From contig URLB01000004.1 of assembly GCA_900548595.1 (NCBI GenBank), positions 1-28,870 of the forward strand: a stretch of DNA of 28,870 bases, in the 5' to 3' direction. How positions within the stretch are numbered: position 1 is the stretch's first letter; each line of letters opens with the position of its first letter. The stretch is from an uncultured Eubacteriales bacterium (lineage in GTDB: Bacteria > Bacillota > Clostridia > Lachnospirales > Anaerotignaceae). This document shows, piece by piece, positions 23,613 to 28,870 of the stretch. The position numbers were made by a program, and so were the translations under genes. The notes below the pieces were generated by a model. That model did no database searches. It was given only the letters and a program-made list of their open reading frames with translations, and had not been told where the DNA came from.

Positions 23613-25148
23613 ATGAATCAATCACAAATCTGCATTATGATATCCATAACAGTGTATCTTCTCGGTATGCTTTTTGTAGGGTATCTGTGCTCCAAAAAAA
23701 ATAATACTGCCGACGACTTCTATCTCGGCGGAAGAAAGCTCGGTCCTATCGTAACGGCAATGAGTGCGGAAGCGTCGGACATGAGTAGTTGGCTGCTTAT
23801 GGGACTTCCGGGACTTGCATATCTTACCGGTATATGCGATGCAGGCTGGACGGCTATAGGTCTTGCGGTCGGAACATACATAAACTGGCTTATAGTAGCA
23901 AAGAGAATAAGGAAGTATTCTCATATATGTAAAAACTCTATTACGATTCCCGAATTTTTTTCAAACAGATACAGAGATAACAGCAATATTATAAAAATCA
24001 TATCGGCGCTTGTTATTATCGTTTTCTTTATACCGTATACAGCTTCAGGCTTTGCCGCATGCGGAAAGCTTTTTTCAAGCCTTTTCGGTGTAAATTATTT
24101 AACAGCTATGATTGTAAGTGCAATAGTTATTGTAGGATATACGGCTTTAGGAGGATTTTTGGCTGCAAGTACGACTGACCTTATACAGAGTATAGTTATG
24201 ACGATTGCCCTTGTTATTGTACTTGTTTTCGGAGTAAATGTAGCCGGCGGAATGGACGCTGTAATGGACAATGCGAGAAGTCTTCCGGGTTATTTTTCTA
24301 TGAACGCAACATATAATGCGGCTACCGCTTCGGCAACCGAGTACAGCCTTTTATCGAAAGTTTCAATGTTCGCGTGGGGTCTCGGATATTTCGGAATGCC
24401 ACATATACTTTTAAGATTTATGGCTATAGAAGACCACAAAAAACTTTCTATTTCCAGAAGAGTAGCTACTGTATGGGTAGTTATTTCACTGGCTGTAGCT
24501 GTTTTTATAGGCGTTGTAGGACTTGCTATGACTAAGGCAGGTGCGCTTGAAGTTCTTGAAGGTTCTGCATCGGAAACCATAATAGTTAGGATATCTGCAC
24601 TCTTAAGTACATACGGAGTAGTTCCTGCTCTCCTTGCAGGCGTAATACTTGCCGGAATACTGGCTTCGACCATGTCTACTGCCGATTCTCAGCTTATAGC
24701 CGCAACATCGGCAGTTTCAAAGGACTTATTTGAAGTATTCAAAGTAAAGACAGACGCAAAGAAAACTATGAAAACCGCAAGACTGACATTGCTTATTATA
24801 GCGGTTATAGCTGCGTTTATTGCGAGAAATCCCGACAGTTCCGTATTCGGAATAGTATCGTTTGCATGGGCAGGCTTCGGAGCTTCTTTCGGTCCGGTAG
24901 TACTGTTTGCACTTTTCTGGAGACGCTCAAACAAATACGGAGCTATAGCGGGAATGGCTACAGGAGGAATTATGGTATTCGTATGGAAGTACCTTGTTAA
25001 ACCTCTCGGAGGAATATGGAATATATATGAACTTCTTCCCGCATTTATCGTAGCGAGTATAGCGATAGTTGTTGTAAGTCTTTTAACGGAAGCTCCTTCA
25101 AAGGAAATAACCGAAGAATTTGATCTTGTAAAAAATTCTATAAATTAA
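23613..25148 (+). CDS. putP: Na+/solute symporter, PutP (sodium:proline) type
   Basis: 511-aa sodium:solute symporter with about 13 hydrophobic segments. Family motifs: YLGGRKLGP, then AEASDMSSWLLMGLPG (the Asp and Ser positions that bind Na+ and proline in E. coli PutP), FIPYTASGF, GYTALGGFLAASTTD, and LAGILASTMSTADSQL (conserved second Na+ site Ser/Thr). Overall pattern and length fit proline permease, although other substrates are possible for SSS members. The ATG at 23613 fits GGGGT at 23601-23605; the TTG at 23607 is too close to it. It ends at a bidirectional terminator facing lplA. Confidence 0.9.
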   Translation: MNQSQICIMISITVYLLGMLFVGYLCSKKNNTADDFYLGGRKLGPIVTAMSAEASDMSSWLLMGLPGLAYLTGICDAGWTAIGLAVGTYINWLIVAKRIRKYSHICKNSITIPEFFSNRYRDNSNIIKIISALVIIVFFIPYTASGFAACGKLFSSLFGVNYLTAMIVSAIVIVGYTALGGFLAASTTDLIQSIVMTIALVIVLVFGVNVAGGMDAVMDNARSLPGYFSMNATYNAATASATEYSLLSKVSMFAWGLGYFGMPHILLRFMAIEDHKKLSISRRVATVWVVISLAVAVFIGVVGLAMTKAGALEVLEGSASETIIVRISALLSTYGVVPALLAGVILAGILASTMSTADSQLIAATSAVSKDLFEVFKVKTDAKKTMKTARLTLLIIAVIAAFIARNPDSSVFGIVSFAWAGFGASFGPVVLFALFWRRSNKYGAIAGMATGGIMVFVWKYLVKPLGGIWNIYELLPAFIVASIAIVVVSLLTEAPSKEITEEFDLVKNSIN

Positions 25149-25163
25149 TATAAAAGCATAAAT

Positions 25164-25218
25164 AAAAACCGACTCATAAAAGTTAAATTCGAGATTTAAC
25201 AGATACGAGTCGGTTTTT
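25164..25218. terminator. Bidirectional terminator between putP and lplA
   Basis: AAAAACCGACTC (25164-25175) pairs with GAGTCGGTTTTT (25207-25218), with an inner stem GTTAAAT/ATTTAAC. A-tract on one side and T-tract on the other suit the two convergent genes. Confidence 0.92.
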
Positions 25219-25224
25219 ATAATG

Positions 25225-26217
25225 TCAGTTAAAAATACATTTTACAAGTTCTTCGGAAGTTATATCTCCGAGGAATTTTTTTAAAGGCAGCGAATCGGCT
25301 GCTTTTTTTATTTCTTTCGGAGAGAATGCAATATCTGTAAGGGCGCTTTCTAAAACGCTTATATCGCATACAGACATAAAATCGCCTGAAATTTTACAGT
25401 GCGTTATTTTATTTCCTTCGGTTTTCAGACGTACTTCTATATAACCGCCGGGATAGTATGCCGATGTTTTTATATCCATAGGCTGAACGGCTCGGAATGT
25501 CCATGAAGGTTTGGCATATTTTTCTCGGGAAAGTTTTTCAACCGAATATATGTCTTCATCGGTCAGACTATATGGTTCTAACTTACATGAATTGGCAAAT
25601 GAACGGAGTATATTCTCTTTAAAATCTTCCACATCCGAATAGGGAAGAAACTCCGAAAGATTTATAACGCGGCTTTCAACTGATTTTGTGCTTTTTGAGC
25701 TGAACTTTTCGGGGCGTACGTTTAACGCTCCCGATAGTTTGGATATATCGGAGTTAAAAAGCAATGTGCCGTGGTGAAGTATTCTGTTTTTGTAAATTCT
25801 TTGCGCATTTCCTGAAATTTTGCGCCCGTTGACTGTAATATCGTTTTTTCCGTTAGCCTCGGCACAGATTCCTATGTCGGACAAAGCGTGTATCACGGGT
25901 CTTGTAAAATCATTTATTGTAAAACCGTTTTTTTCATTTAACTCCGTTATGAAAGAAAAATTCAGGTTTCCCATATCATGATACACAGCTCCGCCGCCTG
26001 TTATCCTGCGTACAACGGAAACTCCGTTTTTTTCGATAAAATCAACGTTTATCTCCTCATAAGCGTTTTGGTTGCAGCCGATAACAACCGTATTTTTATT
26101 TTGCCACAGAACAAGGAAATCCATATTGGTTTTATTTTTTAAAAGATATTCTTCTAACGCAAGATTGAAATACGGAGATGTGCATTTGTTGTTTATAAAG
26201 TATAGTTTTTTGTTCAT
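25225..26217 (-). CDS. lplA: Lipoate-protein ligase A
   Basis: 330-aa enzyme that activates lipoate with ATP and attaches it to lipoyl-domain lysines. Family motifs: SPYFNLALEEYLL near the N-terminus, RRITGGGAVYHDMGNLNFSF (lipoate loop), the catalytic-lysine region GKNDITVNGRKISGNAQ, and HHGTLLFNSD; a C-terminal accessory domain follows. The start at 26217 is chosen since minus-strand GAGGT lies ten bases before it; upstream ATGs at 26226 and 26241 have no suitably spaced ribosome site. It is the only minus-strand gene in the window and sits beside a lipoyl-domain protein gene (27761), its likely substrate (inference). Confidence 0.95.
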   Translation of the reverse strand: MNKKLYFINNKCTSPYFNLALEEYLLKNKTNMDFLVLWQNKNTVVIGCNQNAYEEINVDFIEKNGVSVVRRITGGGAVYHDMGNLNFSFITELNEKNGFTINDFTRPVIHALSDIGICAEANGKNDITVNGRKISGNAQRIYKNRILHHGTLLFNSDISKLSGALNVRPEKFSSKSTKSVESRVINLSEFLPYSDVEDFKENILRSFANSCKLEPYSLTDEDIYSVEKLSREKYAKPSWTFRAVQPMDIKTSAYYPGGYIEVRLKTEGNKITHCKISGDFMSVCDISVLESALTDIAFSPKEIKKAADSLPLKKFLGDITSEELVKCIFN

Positions 26218-26330
26218 TATAGTCATTACCTCGGTATACATCGTACAATATAATTATTAAATAGGTTAAATGGTATAGATATTAGGTTAATTATATAACA
26301 ATATTAATATAGTTAAACAAATATCTTTTA

Positions 26331-26359
26331 TTGACCGCATATTTAGGATGTGATATGAT
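26331..26359 (+). promoter_or_regulatory. Promoter of the cupin-OsmC-cupin genes
   Basis: TTGACC (26331-26336), 17-base spacer, TATGAT (26354-26359), 60 bases ahead of the first cupin start. Confidence 0.8.
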
Positions 26360-26369
26360 TATATCACAT
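26348..26369. promoter_or_regulatory. Operator palindrome on the cupin promoter
   Basis: ATGTGATAT (26348-26356), GATT, ATATCACAT (26361-26369): perfect 9-bp arms covering the -10 and probable start site, the classic place for a repressor. The TetR protein of this region is one candidate; a CRP/FNR site is less likely because the TGTGA halves are ten, not six, bases apart. Confidence 0.75.
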
Positions 26370-26419
26370 GTAAATTTGTAATGTAAAATGTTTAGTATAA
26401 TTCATAAGGAGAGATAAAA

Positions 26420-26803
26420 ATGAGCGAATACGTAGGAAAAATAAACGAACTGCCTGAAGCACTCGGCAATTTTATGCCAAATTCATCAAAAAAAGTAGTT
26501 TTCGGACCGACACATTTCTGGACTGATTATGTATTAAGATGTTTTGATCTTGAGCCTCTTGCAGGTTCACATGAACCTCATACACATGAATGGTGCCACT
26601 GGATGGTAGTTTTTGAAGGCAACGGAGTTGTTAATATTGACGGAGAAGAACATCCTGTTGAAAGAGGTTCATGGTGTCATATTCCCGGAAATATTCCTCA
26701 CAACTTTTATAATTCTTCAGACAGCGAGCACTTTGTTTTCCTTTGCATAGTACCTCCCGAAGGAGACGTAAACCCTATGCTTGCAGGTTCAAAGGGCTGC
26801 TGA
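26420..26803 (+). CDS. Cupin-domain protein 1
   Basis: 127-aa single-domain cupin (small beta-barrel, probably metal binding). Cupin motif 1 is HEPHTHEWCHW (His54, His56, His60) and motif 2 RGSWCHIPGNIPHNFYN (His94). The glutamate expected four residues after the second His of HxH is replaced by His60, giving a possible four-histidine site. It ends with Lys-Gly-Cys. It is about 70% identical by eye to the second cupin at 27306. AAGGAGAG precedes ATG at good distance; the OsmC gene follows 40 bases later. Enzymatic role unknown. Confidence 0.87.
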   Translation: MSEYVGKINELPEALGNFMPNSSKKVVFGPTHFWTDYVLRCFDLEPLAGSHEPHTHEWCHWMVVFEGNGVVNIDGEEHPVERGSWCHIPGNIPHNFYNSSDSEHFVFLCIVPPEGDVNPMLAGSKGC

Positions 26804-26843
26804 TGACATACTGAAATTACAAATTGCTTTGGAGGATAAGTAA

Positions 26844-27287
26844 ATGTACGAGAAAACATATAAGGTAACAGCAAAAAAAGTCGGAGATCTTGAAGTATCC
26901 GTAGACGCAAGAGGACATAAGGTAACATTGGACGAGCCTGTAGCCCAGGGCGGAACAGATAAAGGAATGAACCCCGTTGAACTGCTTCTTTCAAGCATTG
27001 CGGCATGTCAGACTGTAAGTACTTCTATTTATGCTGAATCCATGGGTATCAAAATCGACGAAATGTCCGTAGAAGTTGAGGGAGATATGGACTCGGCAGG
27101 ATTTATGGGATATGCAAAATTCAGACCCGGTTTTACAAATATAAGAACTCATGTACATATTAAGTCCGAATCAGACCCTGCAATGGTAAAACAGCTTATA
27201 GACCTTGTGGAGATAAGATGTCCTGTTGAGGATACTGTTAAAAACGGAACAGAAATAGCAAAATCTGTAGTAGATGTTGAAAAGTAA
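26844..27287 (+). CDS. OsmC/Ohr-family protein (thiol peroxidase-like)
   Basis: 147-aa protein of the OsmC family, which reduces organic or other hydroperoxides using two cysteines. Both are present: Cys55 in LLLSSIAACQT and Cys126 in EIRCPVEDT, with NPVELLL typical of the family. TTGGAGGATAAG gives the ribosome site. It lies between two paralogous cupins and is probably co-transcribed with them (18 bases to the second cupin). The context suggests a redox or sulfur-related task rather than general osmotic stress (inference). Confidence 0.9.
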   Translation: MYEKTYKVTAKKVGDLEVSVDARGHKVTLDEPVAQGGTDKGMNPVELLLSSIAACQTVSTSIYAESMGIKIDEMSVEVEGDMDSAGFMGYAKFRPGFTNIRTHVHIKSESDPAMVKQLIDLVEIRCPVEDTVKNGTEIAKSVVDVEK

Positions 27288-27305
27288 TCTTTGCGAGGTG
27301 TATAT

Positions 27306-27686
27306 ATGAGCGAATATGTAGGAAAAATCAAAGACCTTCCGGAAGCACCGGGGAACTTTATTGAAAATGCCTCTAAAAAGGTTGTTTTCGGACCTTTACA
27401 TTTTTGGTCGGACTATGTTATGAGATGTTTTGACCTTAAACCCGGCGCAGGAGAAAAAGAGCCGCATACTCATCCATGGCCTCACTGGGTAGTTATATAT
27501 GACGGAGAAGGCGTTTTCTCTATAGACGGCGTTGAATACCCTGTGAAAAGAGGGGACTGGGTTCATGTGCCGGGAGAAATACCTCACTATAACTATAATT
27601 CATCGGAAACGGAAAATTTCTGTTTCCTTTGCATAGTACCTCCCGAAGGAGATGTAAGTCCGCTCCTTATGGGAAAAGGCTGTTGA
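27306..27686 (+). CDS. Cupin-domain protein 2 (paralogue of cupin 1)
   Basis: 126 aa, about 70% identical to cupin 1 with the same start MSEYVGKI and the same ending Gly-Lys-Gly-Cys-like tail. The HTHPWPHW motif again places His where the cupin Glu is normally found, and PHYNYN holds the last His. The start ATG 27306 is preferred since GAGGTG lies five bases ahead; an in-frame ATG at 27291 has no ribosome site. The near-identical conserved block CIVPPEGDV before the tail suggests both copies are under selection. Probably arisen by local duplication around the OsmC gene. Confidence 0.87.
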   Translation: MSEYVGKIKDLPEAPGNFIENASKKVVFGPLHFWSDYVMRCFDLKPGAGEKEPHTHPWPHWVVIYDGEGVFSIDGVEYPVKRGDWVHVPGEIPHYNYNSSETENFCFLCIVPPEGDVSPLLMGKGC

Positions 27687-27713
27687 TAAATTTTTAATAT
27701 GTAATAAGTTTTG

Positions 27714-27732
27714 CGGCGGTCTTAGACCGCCG
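27714..27732 (+). terminator. Hairpin between cupin 2 and the lipoyl-dehydrogenase gene
   Basis: CGGCGGTC (27714-27721), TTA loop, GACCGCCG (27725-27732), followed by TATATTTTATT. The U-tract is imperfect, so it may be a partial terminator that lowers downstream expression. Confidence 0.65.
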
Positions 27733-27760
27733 TATATTTTATTGAAAATGAGGTGGAAAA

Positions 27761-28870
27761 ATGGCAAAATTATTGACCTTGCCTAAACTATCCGTTGTTA
27801 TGAAAGAAGGAACGGTAATTAACTGGTATTTTAAAGAAGGCGATCTGATAAAAAAGGGCGATATTCTTTATGATGTTGAAGCAGGTAAAATGGGCGGCTC
27901 GGCGGAGTCGGAAGAAGAGGGTATTCTGCTTAAAATTTTGGTAAATGTCGGCGACAAAGCAAAGTGCGGTCAGGCCGTAGCCATAATAGGAGAAGAGAGA
28001 GAAGACTTTACGGAGCTTATCCCTAAGGAAGAAGAACAGGAAGAAAAAGAAAAGAAGAGAACAACCGTTACGGTTATAGGCGGAGGTCCCGGAGGATATG
28101 TTGCCGCCATAAGAGCGGCTCAGCTTGGGGCTGAGGTTACCGTTATAGAGAAAAGCCATGTGGGAGGAACGTGTCTTAATGAGGGATGTATCCCGACAAA
28201 GGCTCTGTTACACAGTGCGGAAGTATATGAAAATGCCAAGAACGGCGCGGACATAGGTATTATAGCGCAGCCTGTCCTTGATTTTACTAAGGTAATGGAG
28301 AGAAAAAATGCGGTTGTTAAACGTCTTGTTGACGGAATACATGCGCTCCTTAAAGCCAACGGAGTTAATATAATTGAGGGCGAAGGAAGTTTTGTAGACA
28401 GGACTACAGTAAAGGTTAAAACGGCATACGGGGAAAGAGAAATAGTTTCTGACAAATATATTATTGCCACGGGTTCCGTACCGTCTACGGTTCCTATTAA
28501 AGGCATAGACAGTCCGCAGTGCATAGATAGTACAGGCGCATTGTCGTTGGAAAAATGTCCGGAGTCTATGGTAGTTATAGGCGGAGGAGTTATAGGGGTG
28601 GAGATGGCTACGGCATACAGCTCTTTCGGAACAAAGGTAACGATTGTCGAGATGCTGCCGAGACTTTTGATGAACATGGACGAAGATATGACGGCTGTTG
28701 CAGTGAAAGCAATTGAGAAAAACGGCGCTGAGATAATGACTTCAACAAAAGTGGTTTCCGTAGATAATATGGGAGAAAAAGCAGTGGTTACAGTCGAAAA
28801 AGACGGCGTTAAGGAACATATGATGGAAGTGGCGGAAAAAGTGCGGGAGAGATTAAAAGCAACCGGTTAC
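27761..28870 (+). CDS. lpdA: Dihydrolipoyl dehydrogenase with N-terminal lipoyl domain, truncated at window end
   Basis: E3 component that reoxidises dihydrolipoyl groups with NAD+ in 2-oxoacid, acetoin or glycine cleavage systems. 370 codons are visible. Lipoyl domain (1-78) with attachment Lys43 in DVEAGKMGG; acidic/basic linker (80-101); FAD site GGGPGG (107-112); redox pair in GGTCLNEGC (Cys138, Cys143); ATGS; and NAD site GGGVIG (274-279). AATGAGGTGG precedes ATG. Fusion of a lipoyl domain to E3 is common in Firmicutes. The final dozen codons (KVRERLKATGY) do not fit the expected VLVxxGR block, perhaps due to sequence quality at the edge. No E1 or E2 gene is in the window, so the parent complex is unknown; neighbouring lplA would lipoylate Lys43. 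Confidence 0.93.
   Translation, partial: MAKLLTLPKLSVVMKEGTVINWYFKEGDLIKKGDILYDVEAGKMGGSAESEEEGILLKILVNVGDKAKCGQAVAIIGEEREDFTELIPKEEEQEEKEKKRTTVTVIGGGPGGYVAAIRAAQLGAEVTVIEKSHVGGTCLNEGCIPTKALLHSAEVYENAKNGADIGIIAQPVLDFTKVMERKNAVVKRLVDGIHALLKANGVNIIEGEGSFVDRTTVKVKTAYGEREIVSDKYIIATGSVPSTVPIKGIDSPQCIDSTGALSLEKCPESMVVIGGGVIGVEMATAYSSFGTKVTIVEMLPRLLMNMDEDMTAVAVKAIEKNGAEIMTSTKVVSVDNMGEKAVVTVEKDGVKEHMMEVAEKVRERLKATGY

Noticed and set aside
26349..26368. CRP/FNR site upstream of the first cupin
   Set aside because: The TGTGA and TCACA halves are separated by ten instead of six bases, and the site covers the -10, which suits a repressor better.
28120..28677. 185-codon minus-strand frame in the dihydrolipoyl dehydrogenase region
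   Set aside because: The plus strand carries all FAD, disulfide and NAD motifs; the minus frame is a shadow.
1..28870. CRISPR arrays, tRNA or rRNA genes, transposases, phage genes
   Set aside because: No regularly spaced repeats, no cloverleaf sequences that I could recognise, and no mobile-element proteins on either strand.

Overview
This 28.9-kb window looks like a chromosomal piece of a low-GC, endospore-forming anaerobic Clostridia (Lachnospiraceae-like). The evidence is strong AGGAGG ribosome sites, heavy use of ATA and AGA codons, a cotJABC spore-coat operon, Firmicute-style Kdp genes, and lipoyl-fused dihydrolipoyl dehydrogenase. Genus-level identity cannot be read from the sequence. 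Both ends cut genes: lepA on the left, a lipoyl-dihydrolipoyl dehydrogenase on the right.

Layout. (1) 2-1297: 3' part of lepA, followed by a 580-bp AT-rich gap with a strong terminator and what may be a remnant start of a lost gene. (2) 1878-11727: a K+ starvation module. The sensor kinase kdpD has its own terminator. Then comes an operon of a 32-aa membrane peptide, kdpF, kdpA, kdpB, kdpC and a 295-aa unknown protein. A 64-aa membrane protein and the response regulator kdpE lie downstream, so kdpD and kdpE are separated by the transporter genes. (3) 11947-13102: cotJA-cotJB-cotJC, preceded by a mother-cell sigma-like promoter. (4) 13262-14221: cysK, interrupted by a 36-bp in-frame insertion. 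(5) 14343-16200: a YtrA-type GntR repressor with an ABC ATPase and ABC-2 permease, with a perfect operator palindrome in the promoter. (6) 16448-21245: a LysR regulator translationally overlapped with sbcD and sbcC (DNA end processing). (7) 21406-28870: an apparent metabolic island containing a type III CoA-transferase, a TetR regulator, a PutP-type Na+/solute symporter, lipoate-protein ligase (minus strand), cupin, OsmC-type peroxidase, a second cupin, and a lipoyl-fused dihydrolipoyl dehydrogenase running off the end.

The most unusual observation is inside cysK. A 36-bp insertion introduces two in-frame stops. It consists of an exact inverted copy of a segment about 150-180 bp upstream in the same gene plus a 13-bp target duplication, with short microhomology at both junctions. 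Removing it restores an intact 307-aa enzyme. This is the signature of a foldback/template-switch event, real or an artefact. Translational bypassing is a less likely alternative. Other points of interest are the unknown gene at the end of the kdp operon, the cupin-OsmC-cupin arrangement with a four-histidine metal site, and several palindromic operators placed exactly on promoters.
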